This document shows, piece by piece, positions 1-8,089 of a stretch of 12,961 nt of DNA. Every line of letters starts with the position of its first letter. Position 1 is the first letter of the stretch. The notes beneath the pieces are model-generated. The model did no database searches, had not been told where the DNA came from, and saw only the letters and a list, made by a program, of their open reading frames with translations. A program made the translations under genes and the position numbers. This stretch comes from Bacillota bacterium (GTDB lineage: Bacteria > Bacillota > UBA4882 > UBA10575): the NCBI GenBank assembly GCA_012512605.1, contig JAAZDX010000165.1:1-12961 (forward strand). The letters run 5' to 3'.

Positions 1-2737
1 AACCCGAGCCGATGGCGCCGGTCGCCATAAATTCGGTATAATAACACTCGGCGCAACGGTAGTGGGCCGGCCGGGGATTAACTTCCGTAATCCCGCACAT
101 GGTGGCCACAAAGGACGACCCGACCGAACCCCGGGAGCCCACCAGATAACCGTCGTCCAAGGACTTTTTGACCTGTTTGGCTGCGATCAGATACAAGACG
201 GCATAACCGTGGCCAATGATACTTTTCAATTCCAACTCGAGTCGGTCGACCACCAGCGACGGCAAAGGAGAACCGTAGAGCTCCTCCGCCCGCTGGTAAG
301 CCATGGTCCGGATCTCTTCATCAGCCCCGGGAATATGCGGGGGGTGAAACTCATCGGGAACCGGCTTAACCTCGTCGATCCCAGCCGCGATCTGCTTCGG
401 AGCAGCAATCACCACCTGACAGGCCAGTTCCTCACCTAAATACGAAAACTCGGCCAACATCTCCTCGGTCGTCCGCAGGTATAAAGGGGGCTGCTGGTCG
501 GCATCGTCATACCCTTGCCCGGCAAGTAATATCCGGCGGAAGATGGCATCCTCAGGCCGGAGAAAGTGAACATCACCGGTGGCGACGACCGGTTTGTTCA
601 ATTCCGCGCCCAACCGACAGATCTTCTCGTTTATGGCCATTAATTGCTCCCGGTTGAGCCGTCCCCCGCGGACCAAAAAATCATTGTTCGCTAAAGGCTG
701 AATCTCAAAATAATCATAGAAAGACGCAATTTCCCGCACTTTACGTTCATCAAGGCCATTAAGTAAAGCGGAGAAAAGCTCCCCGGCTTCACAGGCCGAT
801 CCCACCAGCAATCCTTCTCGGTACTTGGTTAAAAGAGAACGGGGAATCCGGGGGTGCCGGTGAAAATGGGCTAAGTGGGAAGCAGAGACCAACCGGTATA
901 AATTACGCAACCCGGTTTGGTTTTGGGCTAAAAGAACAATGTGATAGGTGTGTAAATTCTCCACCCTTTGCTCGGACGCTAAAGTATTTAGATCCACCCA
1001 TCGCGTGAGGGAACGTTCTTTACATAGCGCCAGCGCCTTCTCCAGAATCTGCCAGGTAGTGAGGGCATCATCCCCCGCGCGATGATGTTGCTCCTGGATG
1101 ATCCCATGTTCCTTCGCCACCGCGTCCAAACGGTGGCTCTTCAACTGCGGCCAGAGCGCGCGGCTGAGCGCTAACGTATCAGCCACGGGTGGCTTAAACT
1201 CTACTTGTAAGTGTTTATTAAGCTTTTCCCGGAGAAAACCGTAATCAAATTGGGCATTGTGGGCAACAAATACCGCATCCCCCATAAAGGTCATAAACTC
1301 GGCTAACACTTCCGCCGGTGTGGCCGCGTCCTTGACCATCTCATCGTTAATCCCGGTCAATTGTTGGATTTTATATGGAATCGGCCGCTTAGGCCGGACC
1401 AGTCGGGTAAAGGTCTCGGTCACCACCCCGTTGACAATCTTAACCGCGCCGATCTCTAAAAGTTCGTTCCATTTTGGGTTGAAACCGGTAGTTTCAACAT
1501 CAACCACCACGATCGGTCGCTCATGAAAAGAATATGCGGGAGCCGCTATTACAATCGGTTCCTGGTCATTAACCAGGTAACCCTCCATCCCATAGATAAT
1601 CTTGATCCCATATTTCTTGCCCAAACGAGCCGCTTCGGGGAAAGCGTGGACCACCCCGTGGTCGGTAATGGCCAGCGCTTCATGGCCCCAGTCGGCGGCT
1701 AGTTTGATCGCCTTTTCCAGTTCAACGATACTATCCATTGCCGACATCTTCGTATGCAGGTGTAATTCAATCCGTTTCTCAGTGGCATCATCGTTTAATT
1801 GAGGGCTCGGCACGATCTGGATACTACGTGCCATCAAAACGGTTTCTTTAGCATACTCATCGTATTTTAGATCGCCTTTTACCCGTAACCACATCCCCTT
1901 CTCTACTGTAGCTGCCGGATCTTGTTTGGTAGTGGCAAAGGCCTTTACCGATATGGAATCAGAATAATCGGTCAGGTCAAAAAGGAGCAGATTACGGCCA
2001 GATTTTAGGGTCCGGACCTCCACTTGTATTACTTCACCCTCAATTACCACCGACTCCATCTCGGCCGTCACGGTACTAACCGCTACCGGTTCTTCTTTAA
2101 TCTTCCGCCCCAACAGCACCGCATTGGTCTTTTGCACCTGGGGCAGCGCCTTCCTTTCCACGGCTGGGGTGATTGGTTCGTAAAAATATTCGGCTGGAGC
2201 TGGTGGTTCCGAAGGGTCTTCTTCAATCTCATAAGTAAGTTTGTAACGCTCACCATCAAACTGCGGTAAACAGGCCAGAAGTTGTTTCTCCCGCGGCCGG
2301 ATGTAATCCACCGCCAAGGGCGAATTGACCCGGAGAGTGAGGCGGTTCGTCTCCGGATCCAAAATCAGTGGTGGCGAAGCGAGCCAGGCAAAGATCGACG
2401 GAAAGCGTTCTTTCAGTACTGTGCCCAAAGTTTCCACCGTAACCTTTTGCTCGGATGCGGGTGCGGCGTTGTTTGACGCCGGCAGCACCTCCACTTTACA
2501 CTGGGCTTTGAGTAATCCGGAAAACTGCGCCGCCAAACGCGCACGAGTCTTTTCATCCCAACTACTATTCGCTTTTAGGCGCAAAACGACCTCTTCCGTT
2601 TCACAGTCGACGATGATCTGTTCGATCTCGGTCTCCGCCAACCACTGCGGTTCGGGAAAGAAAAGGGAGATCTGATCAATCCCCCTTAGCTCTGCTAAAG
2701 TCTTTGCTTTCGGTATAATCCGATACTCTTTTGCCAT
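1..2737 (-). CDS. polC: DNA polymerase III PolC-type, alpha subunit (3' end outside window)
   Basis: Replicative DNA polymerase with built-in 3'-5' proofreading, acting at the fork. The frame stays open from 2737 to the left edge, giving 912 codons; PolC proteins are usually about 1,430 residues, so most of the polymerase palm, fingers and C-terminus is missing. Seen in order: an N-terminal region; an OB-fold at about 228-305; the start of the PHP domain with HLH at 326-328 and DHG at 359-361; a DnaQ-like exonuclease inserted in PHP, with DVE at 413-415 (Exo I), D498 in HNAQFD (Exo II) and H552/D557 in HRAGDD (Exo III); the rest of PHP; then GSRGSVGSS at 867-875, the opening polymerase motif. 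C895 and C898 are probably the first half of the family's zinc site. All exonuclease residues are present, so proofreading should be active. Start: two ATGs lie in tandem (2740 and 2737); the second is better spaced from GGAGG. rimP-nusA often follow in Bacillota, but that lies outside the window. Confidence 0.97.
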   Translation of the reverse strand, partial: MAKEYRIIPKAKTLAELRGIDQISLFFPEPQWLAETEIEQIIVDCETEEVVLRLKANSSWDEKTRARLAAQFSGLLKAQCKVEVLPASNNAAPASEQKVTVETLGTVLKERFPSIFAWLASPPLILDPETNRLTLRVNSPLAVDYIRPREKQLLACLPQFDGERYKLTYEIEEDPSEPPAPAEYFYEPITPAVERKALPQVQKTNAVLLGRKIKEEPVAVSTVTAEMESVVIEGEVIQVEVRTLKSGRNLLLFDLTDYSDSISVKAFATTKQDPAATVEKGMWLRVKGDLKYDEYAKETVLMARSIQIVPSPQLNDDATEKRIELHLHTKMSAMDSIVELEKAIKLAADWGHEALAITDHGVVHAFPEAARLGKKYGIKIIYGMEGYLVNDQEPIVIAAPAYSFHERPIVVVDVETTGFNPKWNELLEIGAVKIVNGVVTETFTRLVRPKRPIPYKIQQLTGINDEMVKDAATPAEVLAEFMTFMGDAVFVAHNAQFDYGFLREKLNKHLQVEFKPPVADTLALSRALWPQLKSHRLDAVAKEHGIIQEQHHRAGDDALTTWQILEKALALCKERSLTRWVDLNTLASEQRVENLHTYHIVLLAQNQTGLRNLYRLVSASHLAHFHRHPRIPRSLLTKYREGLLVGSACEAGELFSALLNGLDERKVREIASFYDYFEIQPLANNDFLVRGGRLNREQLMAINEKICRLGAELNKPVVATGDVHFLRPEDAIFRRILLAGQGYDDADQQPPLYLRTTEEMLAEFSYLGEELACQVVIAAPKQIAAGIDEVKPVPDEFHPPHIPGADEEIRTMAYQRAEELYGSPLPSLVVDRLELELKSIIGHGYAVLYLIAAKQVKKSLDDGYLVGSRGSVGSSFVATMCGITEVNPRPAHYRCAECYYTEFMATGAIGSG

Positions 2738-2742
2738 CATGA

Positions 2743-2747
2743 CCTCC
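2743..2747 (-). promoter_or_regulatory. polC ribosome binding site
   Basis: A perfect GGAGG lies 5 nt before the ATG at 2737 but only 2 nt before the ATG at 2740. The spacing favours the inner ATG (protein beginning MAKEY) as the real polC start. Confidence 0.75.
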
Positions 2748-2796
2748 GCCGGTAATTGTTTATAACCACAACCGTTACTTTCGGTTTCACGTTATA

Positions 2797-3435
2797 TTAC
2801 TGCATTTTAACTGTGACCAAAGCGCGGAGAATCTGCCAGTACATCTGCATCCGCGCGGCAAACCCCCGCGCGAGTCCCAGCTTCTCCTCTTTTAGCACTT
2901 GGCTCAGGTTGGGCAGATCGACCCAAACCACTTTATACCGGTTAATTTGGGCCGAACGATTCATGACCACTTCAAATCCGTATCTACTCTGCGCCAGATC
3001 GGGAAGGGCAACCAACAACTCCCGCCGGATTGCCCGCTGCCCATTGAGTTCTGGTACTATCTGTTGAGCAAGATCGGTTGCCAGGCGTCCCGCGGTGAAA
3101 CAGCCAATCGTCATCATCGCCTCCTGTGTAAAGATGGGCGCAAGCAGATCCTTTACATGCTGAGATGTCAACCCGATCAGGTCGGCATCAAGGAGGAGAA
3201 TCACTTCGGCCGTAGTCGCCGCAACACCTGCCATCACCGCCGCCCCTTTCCCCTTGTTCTTTGGTAATTCAACCACCTGGGCACCCATTCTTCTGGCTAC
3301 TGCAGCGGTTTGGTCGGTCGAACCGTCACTAACCACAATTACCTGGGACAAACTGGGGCATTCCCGGAGCGTCGCCAAGACGCGACCAATATTTTTCGCC
3401 TCGTTATAGGCGGGAATAACGGCGGCAACCTTCAT
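2797..3435 (-). CDS. Family 2 (GT-A fold) glycosyltransferase, substrate unknown
   Basis: Small soluble GT-A glycosyltransferase of 212 residues with no membrane segment or signal peptide. Numbered from the ATG: VIPAYNE at about 6-12 (start of the nucleotide-sugar fold), SDGSTD at 36-41, NKGKG at 60-64, and the metal-binding DAD at 83-85. NGQRAIRRE follows at about 131-139, and the C-terminal part is basic (KEEKLG, ARGFAARM). The motifs resemble the branch that includes polyprenol-phosphate sugar transferases and the glucosyl-3-phosphoglycerate synthase group, but neither donor nor acceptor can be read from sequence. It sits between proS and polC, which are commonly adjacent in Bacillota, so it looks like an inserted gene; the gap to proS is about 50 nt and to polC 59 nt. 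A GTG at 3444 would add three residues. I chose the ATG because AGGTGAT, a direct match to the 16S tail complement, precedes it closely. Family certain, function open. Confidence 0.88.
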   Translation of the reverse strand: MKVAAVIPAYNEAKNIGRVLATLRECPSLSQVIVVSDGSTDQTAAVARRMGAQVVELPKNKGKGAAVMAGVAATTAEVILLLDADLIGLTSQHVKDLLAPIFTQEAMMTIGCFTAGRLATDLAQQIVPELNGQRAIRRELLVALPDLAQSRYGFEVVMNRSAQINRYKVVWVDLPNLSQVLKEEKLGLARGFAARMQMYWQILRALVTVKMQ

Positions 3436-3441
3436 CCAAAT

Positions 3442-3448
3442 CACCTTG
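3442..3448 (-). promoter_or_regulatory. Ribosome binding site of the glycosyltransferase
   Basis: AGGTGAT matches the portion of the Shine-Dalgarno consensus AAGGAGGTGATC lying just upstream of the start, and ends a few bases before the ATG at 3435. An alternative GTG at 3444 overlaps this site and would have to use a weaker AAGGA further upstream. Confidence 0.55.
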
Positions 3449-3486
3449 GCTTTCCTTGAACCAATCCAATTAAGGTTGTTCGTGCG

Positions 3487-5199
3487 CTAAACGTCAGCCC
3501 GATTATGCTCTTTTAAATAGGTTAAAACACGGGTAGTGACCTCCGTAAGGGGCCAGCGGAAATCTTCCCCGGTCATCCGGTTCTTCACTTCCACCTCGCC
3601 CTGGGCCAAGCTCTTCGGACCAACCGTTAAGCGGAGCGGAATCCCAATCAAATCAGCATCTTTAAACTTAACCCCTGGCCGTTCGGGACGGTCGTCAAAG
3701 AGCACTTCAACACCGGCGGCGGTAAGTTCCTGGTAGATCTGTTCTGCGGCCGCTTTCTGTTCCTCGCCCAAGGCCAAAATGGTCACCTGGAAGGGTGCGA
3801 TCGGCAGCGGCCACTTAATCCCGTCTTCATCGTTATTCTGCTCAATTGCCGCCGCCATAATGCGACTGATCCCGATCCCGTAACAACCCATGATAAAGGG
3901 TTTTTCGACGCCATCCTCATCCCGGAAGGTCGCGTTTAGCGCACTACTGTACTTGGTCCCTAGTTTAAAGATATGACCGACTTCCACCCCTCTGGTCTCC
4001 TGAAGGGGCTGACCACAGCGGACACAGGGATCACCCGCTTTCGCCAGTCGCAGGTCGGCAAAGGTGTCCACGGTAAAATCCCGTTCTGGGTTAACATGGC
4101 AAAGGTGGAAATCTTGTTCGTTGGCACCACAAACCGCGTTCTTCATGGTCTTAATCCTGAGGTCGGCGAGGACTTTCACGCCCTTTTCCTTTAACCCAAC
4201 CGGTCCGACGTAACCGACCGGTAACCCCAGTTTAGCGGCGAGCTCGTCGGGCGCAGCCAACCAGTAAGGCTGATTCAGCAAATTCCCCAGTTTAATCTCA
4301 TTAAGGTCATCATCCCCCCGGACCAGGACAGCAATAAACTCCGTCTCGGTTTTGTAAAAGAGGGTTTTGATCAGTTTTTCGGGGGCGATGTTAAGGAATG
4401 CCGTAACCTCGGCCACCGTTGCCTGGTTTGGCGTGGCGACCTTCTCAACGTCCCGCAGCGGTTCGGTCGCCGTTTCCGGCAAAGCGGCCGTAGCCTTTTC
4501 ATCATTGGCCGCATAATTACAGGCTTCACAGTAAAGAATGACCGCTTCACCCGCCGGCGCCAACACCATAAACTCGTGGCTAACATCCCCACCAATTGCG
4601 CCCGAATCGGCTTCCACCGCCCGAAACTTCAGGCCGCAGCGGGTGAAGATCCGTTCGTACGCCTCGTACATCGCGTCGTAACTCTGGTTTAATCCCTCTT
4701 CATCCCGGTCGAAAGAATAGAGATCCTTCATGATAAACTCGCGCGCCCGCATCACCCCAAAACGTGGCCGGATCTCATCCCGGTACTTATTTTGGATCTG
4801 GTAGATCCGCAGGGGCAGTTCCCGGTAGGAACGGACTTCGTTCTTCAGCAAAGTGGTGATCATCTCTTCGTGGGTGGGTCCCAAGCAGAAATCCCGTCCG
4901 TGGCGGTCCTTTAGACGGTACATCTCATCACCATAGACGTCCCATCTTCCCGACTCGTGCCAAATCTCAGCCGGCTGCACAATCGGGAGCATAACCTGCA
5001 ACCCCCCCGCCCGGTCCATCTCTTCTTCGACGATCCGGGTGATCTTTTTCAGTACCCGGTAGGCTAAGGGTAAAAAGCTATAGATCCCAGCCGCGGCTTT
5101 CCGGATCATACCCGCCCGCAACATCAATTTGTGGCTATCCAATTCCGCTTCTGAGGGGATCTCCCGTAGGGTTGGGATGTAATATTGGGTGTATCTCAT
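3487..5199 (-). CDS. proS: Prolyl-tRNA synthetase, bacterial type with editing domain
   Basis: Charges tRNA-Pro with proline in the cytoplasm; a class II aminoacyl-tRNA synthetase. At 570 residues it is full length for the bacterial form. Seen: LGPTHEE at 106-112; motif 2 (RDEIRPRFGVMRAREF) at about 140-155; motif 3 with GIGISR at 441-446; an inserted editing (INS) region at about 225-400 between motifs 2 and 3, which in this family removes mischarged alanine; and an anticodon-binding domain from about 465 to the end. Two CxxC pairs flank the editing region (224/227 and 392/395), as is common in this type. The ATG start overlaps the ispG stop by 4 nt (ATGA), and its strong GGAGG lies inside the ispG 3' end, so the two should be translationally coupled. 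No damage seen. Confidence 0.98.
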   Translation of the reverse strand: MRYTQYYIPTLREIPSEAELDSHKLMLRAGMIRKAAAGIYSFLPLAYRVLKKITRIVEEEMDRAGGLQVMLPIVQPAEIWHESGRWDVYGDEMYRLKDRHGRDFCLGPTHEEMITTLLKNEVRSYRELPLRIYQIQNKYRDEIRPRFGVMRAREFIMKDLYSFDRDEEGLNQSYDAMYEAYERIFTRCGLKFRAVEADSGAIGGDVSHEFMVLAPAGEAVILYCEACNYAANDEKATAALPETATEPLRDVEKVATPNQATVAEVTAFLNIAPEKLIKTLFYKTETEFIAVLVRGDDDLNEIKLGNLLNQPYWLAAPDELAAKLGLPVGYVGPVGLKEKGVKVLADLRIKTMKNAVCGANEQDFHLCHVNPERDFTVDTFADLRLAKAGDPCVRCGQPLQETRGVEVGHIFKLGTKYSSALNATFRDEDGVEKPFIMGCYGIGISRIMAAAIEQNNDEDGIKWPLPIAPFQVTILALGEEQKAAAEQIYQELTAAGVEVLFDDRPERPGVKFKDADLIGIPLRLTVGPKSLAQGEVEVKNRMTGEDFRWPLTEVTTRVLTYLKEHNRADV

Positions 5200-6338
5200 G
5201 ATTTACCTCCTTCTTCTTCCTCAAGCCGAAAACTTGCCCGATTTAACTTTAGATTAACTCCATACTTTTCCCGGATCAACTGCACTAATTCTTCCGCAAA
5301 AGCCGTGAGGAGCCGATCTTGTTTTTCCTTGCGAAGAATTTCGCCGTTACGGAAGATCAATCCTGCTTCTTTTCCCCCGGCGATCCCAAGATCCGCCCGG
5401 GCGGCTTCGCCAGGGCCATTCACCACACAACCCATCACCGCCAAATGCAATGGATAAGGCAGATCCTGGACCAATTCCTCCACTTCTTCGACCAACTTTT
5501 CCAAACCGATCTGACAACGCCCGCAGGTGGGACAGGCCACCACCACCGGGCCGTGCTCCCTTAGATGGAGGGCTTTTAAGATCTCATAGGCCGCCGTCAC
5601 TTCGTGCCGCGGATCACCGGTTAACGAAACCCGGATCGTATCGCCGATTCCCTGGTTTAATAATATTCCCAGACCAACTGCGGACTTGATCGTCCCCCGC
5701 CACCGGATACCCGCTTCGGTGACCCCTAAATGGAGGGGAAGATCCCAGCGCCTAGCAAAGGCTTGGTTGATCTGGATGGTCTCCATCACATCCGATGATT
5801 TCAACGAGACCACAATCTGGTCAAAGCCATCCGCCGTGACCAGCGCCAATTGGTCCTCCACACTAGCCAGCATCGCTTGGACCACATCCCCCTTGTATCG
5901 CGTCAAATAATCCCGGTGCAACGAACCGGCATTGGCCCCAACCCGCAGGGCCACACCATTGGCTTTGGCGGCCCGGACCACTGCTCTTACCCGTTCGGCA
6001 CCGCCAATATTCCCCGGGTTCAGGCGGATCTTCGCCACCCCGGCTTCAATCGCTGCTAAAGCCAGGCGGTAATCAAAATGGATATCGGCGACCACCGGAA
6101 GCGGCGAATGCTTAACGATCTCTTTGAGCTTAGCCGCGGCTTCCTGGTCAGGAACGGCAACATGGATCAGTTCACACCCGGCCGCGGCCAACGCTTCGAT
6201 CTGCCTGAGGGTAGCCGCCGCCGCCCGCGTATCAGTGTTGGTCATCGATTGAACGACAATTGGTGCCCCGCCGCCGATCACCAGATTCCCAACCTGAACC
6301 GGCCGGGTTTTCTCTCTTGCCATCACGCATTTCCCCAT
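5196..6338 (-). CDS. ispG: 4-hydroxy-3-methylbut-2-enyl diphosphate synthase (IspG/GcpE)
   Basis: Penultimate enzyme of the MEP isoprenoid pathway: converts methylerythritol cyclodiphosphate to HMBPP with a [4Fe-4S] cluster. Length 380 matches the compact bacterial form. The N-terminal TIM-barrel half contains VQSMTNTDT at 29-37, the DIHFDYRLA segment at 85-93 and RLNPGNIG at 105-112. The cluster half has CPTC at 269-272 and C304 in MGCVVNGPGE (302-311), with the conserved glutamate at 311. An extra cysteine at 275 follows the first pair and is not one of the three cluster ligands known in E. coli IspG. A second ATG at 6323 gives MAREKTRPVQVG, which aligns well with the N-terminus of other IspG proteins, so the true start may be five codons later; neither start has a strong ribosome site. 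A 6-bp inverted repeat (6347-6352 / 6366-6371) sits just upstream but is within chance expectation. Confidence 0.97.
   Translation of the reverse strand: MGKCVMAREKTRPVQVGNLVIGGGAPIVVQSMTNTDTRAAAATLRQIEALAAAGCELIHVAVPDQEAAAKLKEIVKHSPLPVVADIHFDYRLALAAIEAGVAKIRLNPGNIGGAERVRAVVRAAKANGVALRVGANAGSLHRDYLTRYKGDVVQAMLASVEDQLALVTADGFDQIVVSLKSSDVMETIQINQAFARRWDLPLHLGVTEAGIRWRGTIKSAVGLGILLNQGIGDTIRVSLTGDPRHEVTAAYEILKALHLREHGPVVVACPTCGRCQIGLEKLVEEVEELVQDLPYPLHLAVMGCVVNGPGEAARADLGIAGGKEAGLIFRNGEILRKEKQDRLLTAFAEELVQLIREKYGVNLKLNRASFRLEEEEGGKS
5206..5210 (-). promoter_or_regulatory. proS ribosome binding site inside ispG
   Basis: GGAGG lies 6 nt before the proS ATG and within the last codons of ispG, which supports the ATG at 5199 and coupling of the two genes. 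Confidence 0.75.
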
Positions 6339-6409
6339 TTCAACCTGGAATATTTAGTGGGCGACTATTCCGCTAAGATAAAGCTGAGCGACTAAAGCTT
6401 GTCTAACTT

Positions 6410-6829
6410 TTAGCCGCGCTGCACACAAAGGTCGCAGTAACCCCGGTTCTTTCTGACTTGGGCCGGGGCTTCCTTCCCACACCGTAGACAGAAGACGCCG
6501 GTGTTTTTGGCGCAGACCCGACACAGCCCGAACTTGGGGATTGATACTGGGTCGGGCTGGCCGCAGGCTGGACATAGGCAACTACGACAGTAGCCCTTTC
6601 CCGCTTTCACTTCCGCCGGGGCAAAACGGCCACAACCACGGCAGACCCAGTTTTTCTCTTTCTTTCTGATCATCTCTTGGACACAGAATTCACAAAGATT
6701 ATGCGCTTTCAAGATCCGGCTCTGCTGCACCGTATTCCCGCAACGAGCACAATACCGTTTTCCACGCCGTCCTTTCGAGCGGCCTTCTTTATTCGGATCC
6801 AACCATGGGTTTTTTCGCTTTCCGGCCAC
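6410..6829 (-). CDS. Small basic protein with four tandem zinc ribbons, function unknown
   Basis: 139 residues with 16 cysteines, all in eight CxxC pairs: 27/30, 46/49, 63/66, 81/84, 86/89, 103/106, 114/117 and 132/135. Taken two at a time they form four zinc-ribbon modules of 21-23 residues, so the protein should bind four metal ions, most likely zinc. Modules 2 and 4 are the same length and share CxxCG, APA, V and GYCxxC at matching positions, so the array grew by internal duplication. The first 26 residues are strongly basic (many K and R), which would suit nucleic-acid binding, but that is inference. No signal peptide or membrane segment. It starts 28 bases after the rseP stop and is followed 71 nt later by ispG. 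The GTG start is well supported by AGGGAGG 8 nt upstream. I do not recognise a named family; electron transfer or a role with the Fe-S enzyme IspG cannot be excluded. Confidence 0.88.
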   Translation of the reverse strand: MAGKRKNPWLDPNKEGRSKGRRGKRYCARCGNTVQQSRILKAHNLCEFCVQEMIRKKEKNWVCRGCGRFAPAEVKAGKGYCRSCLCPACGQPDPVSIPKFGLCRVCAKNTGVFCLRCGKEAPAQVRKNRGYCDLCVQRG

Positions 6830-6837
6830 GATCTAAA

Positions 6838-6844
6838 CCTCCCT
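6838..6844 (-). promoter_or_regulatory. Ribosome binding site of the zinc-ribbon gene
   Basis: AGGGAGG lies 8 nt before the GTG at 6829. This near-perfect site fixes the start and is good evidence that the small gene is translated. Confidence 0.75.
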
Positions 6845-6857
6845 TTCGTAGAGGGCA

Positions 6858-7940
6858 TTAACTCTTTGGCATCAAACGCCGGAACACACTGGTGAGATCG
6901 GCGCTAACCACCGTAAGATAAAAAGCCATAATCAAGACCAACCCGATCCCTTGTGCCACAATTTTATGTTCCGGTTTAAACTCCCGGCCTCTCAGCCCCT
7001 CCAGCAGAAAAATGACGATCCAACCGCCGTCCAGTAAAGGTAGGGGGAGCGGCAGCAAATTGAAGATCCCAAGAAAAAGATTGAAACTGGCCACCATCGT
7101 TAAAAACAGGTATAAACCAGACTTTAAGGCTTGATCGATCATCCCCGCCATCCCGATCGGCCCAATAAACTGCGGCCGCATCTGACCAGTGAGCATTTGG
7201 AAAACACTAACCGGAATTGCCACGAGCTGCCGGGCTGTTAAGGTCACGCCGTACCGGATGGCCTTCGCGAAGGGCAGTTTTTCCACGACATAGGTGGGAT
7301 AGATCCCGATCCGAGCCATTTCTAAAGTGGAATCGTACACCGGAGTAAGCTCCCGGACAAAGTATTGTCCTGCCCTTTTAAACTCGATCCTGAGCTTTTG
7401 GTTGGCCGCCCGATGGATCAGCGCGGGAAGCTCATTCCAACGGTTAATTGACTGCCCATTGATGGCGACAATCTCATCCCCGGCCGCCAGCCCCGCTTCG
7501 TAAGCGGGCGAGTTCGGCTCCACAAAACCAATGACGGGCCGGTCACTTTGGAGCTGAGCAGGTAACCCTACAACCGCGGCGATGATAATAAAGGTTAAAA
7601 GGGCGCAGAGGAGATTGCTCAGGGGTCCACTGAGCATCATCAAAATCTTCCGTCCATAGGGAAGCGCACTGAAGAGACGCTCACCGGGCTGCGCCACGGC
7701 AGCTTGGCCTTCAAGCATGATCTCCATCCCCGCCACCTTTACAAAACCGCCGAAGGGAATTAGGCGTAGCGAATAAATAACCCCTTTTCTTTTAGTGCGG
7801 ACGACAGCTGGTCCCATGCCAATCGAAAACTCACGGACCGTTACCCCAAACAGACGGGCACAAAAAAAGTGACCTCCTTCGTGAATCAGGACGATAAACC
7901 CGAAAAGAAGGATATATACCGGTATCGTCGCCCATGACAA
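6858..7940 (-). CDS. rseP: Site-2 intramembrane metalloprotease RseP/RasP (M50)
   Basis: Membrane zinc protease that cuts transmembrane segments, in Bacillota typically anti-sigma factors and leftover signal peptides. 360 residues with one PDZ domain (about 135-200), the Gram-positive layout. The first helix (about 8-25) carries the zinc-binding HEGGH at 20-24; GPLSN at 105-109 begins a second helical block; the third zinc ligand is D304 in LDGG. The usual NLLPxPxLDGG motif is here NLLPLPLPLLDGG (294-306), two residues longer. Start: TTG at 7940, which leaves the usual short N-terminus before helix 1. The only ATG nearby is out of frame and an in-frame stop lies about 28 bases upstream, so no better start exists. 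Candidate ribosome site GGGGGTAAGG. Follows dxr, the typical order, but after a 174-nt gap holding possible RNA structure. Confidence 0.96.
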   Translation of the reverse strand: MSWATIPVYILLFGFIVLIHEGGHFFCARLFGVTVREFSIGMGPAVVRTKRKGVIYSLRLIPFGGFVKVAGMEIMLEGQAAVAQPGERLFSALPYGRKILMMLSGPLSNLLCALLTFIIIAAVVGLPAQLQSDRPVIGFVEPNSPAYEAGLAAGDEIVAINGQSINRWNELPALIHRAANQKLRIEFKRAGQYFVRELTPVYDSTLEMARIGIYPTYVVEKLPFAKAIRYGVTLTARQLVAIPVSVFQMLTGQMRPQFIGPIGMAGMIDQALKSGLYLFLTMVASFNLFLGIFNLLPLPLPLLDGGWIVIFLLEGLRGREFKPEHKIVAQGIGLVLIMAFYLTVVSADLTSVFRRLMPKS

Positions 7941-7945
7941 GCGAA

Positions 7946-7955
7946 CCTTACCCCC
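7946..7955 (-). promoter_or_regulatory. Purine-rich ribosome site for the TTG start of rseP
   Basis: GGGGGTAAGG is the only purine-rich stretch near the TTG at 7940; the AAGG part ends 5 nt before it. The match to the consensus is imperfect, so rseP initiation is probably weak. Confidence 0.45.
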
Positions 7956-7964
7956 TTCTATTTG

Positions 7965-8089
7965 TAGTCACCTAACACGCTAGTAACCGAGCCGCACAAC
8001 GAAGTGATGGAAACATTACTTAGGTATAATCTCCAGCAGGGCTGAATCTTGTTTCCTTTCTTCGGTGGAACAACCCATACAGGTGACTA
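7965..8089 (-). other. Nested inverted repeats in the rseP leader (possible RNA structure)
   Basis: The 174-nt dxr-rseP interval (7941-8114) contains three nested complementary pairs. The outer arms AGGTGACTA / TAGTCACCT (8081-8089 with 7965-7973) form 9 bp. The middle arms TGTTTCC / GGAAACA (8050-8056 with 8009-8015) form 7 bp. An inner hairpin (8041-8046 with 8032-8037, loop of 3) forms 6 bp including one G-U. Together they could fold most of the leader. No run of T follows, so it is not a simple terminator, and I recognise no known riboswitch core. The rseP ribosome site lies just outside the outer helix. By a rough estimate a 9-bp match alone is expected by chance about once in twenty such intervals, so this is suggestive only. 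Confidence 0.3.

Noticed and set aside
62..439. 125-codon open frame on the plus strand
   Set aside because: Antisense to polC, which reads through without interruption on the other strand with clear PolC motifs.
2741..2796. Small hairpin (AACCG / CGGTT) between the glycosyltransferase and polC
   Set aside because: Only 5 bp with a 7-nt loop and no T-run; not a terminator.
2899..3267. 122-codon open frame on the plus strand
   Set aside because: Antisense shadow of the glycosyltransferase gene, with no family features.
6347..6371. 6-bp inverted repeat upstream of ispG
   Set aside because: Short, A/T-rich, no T-run, within chance expectation.
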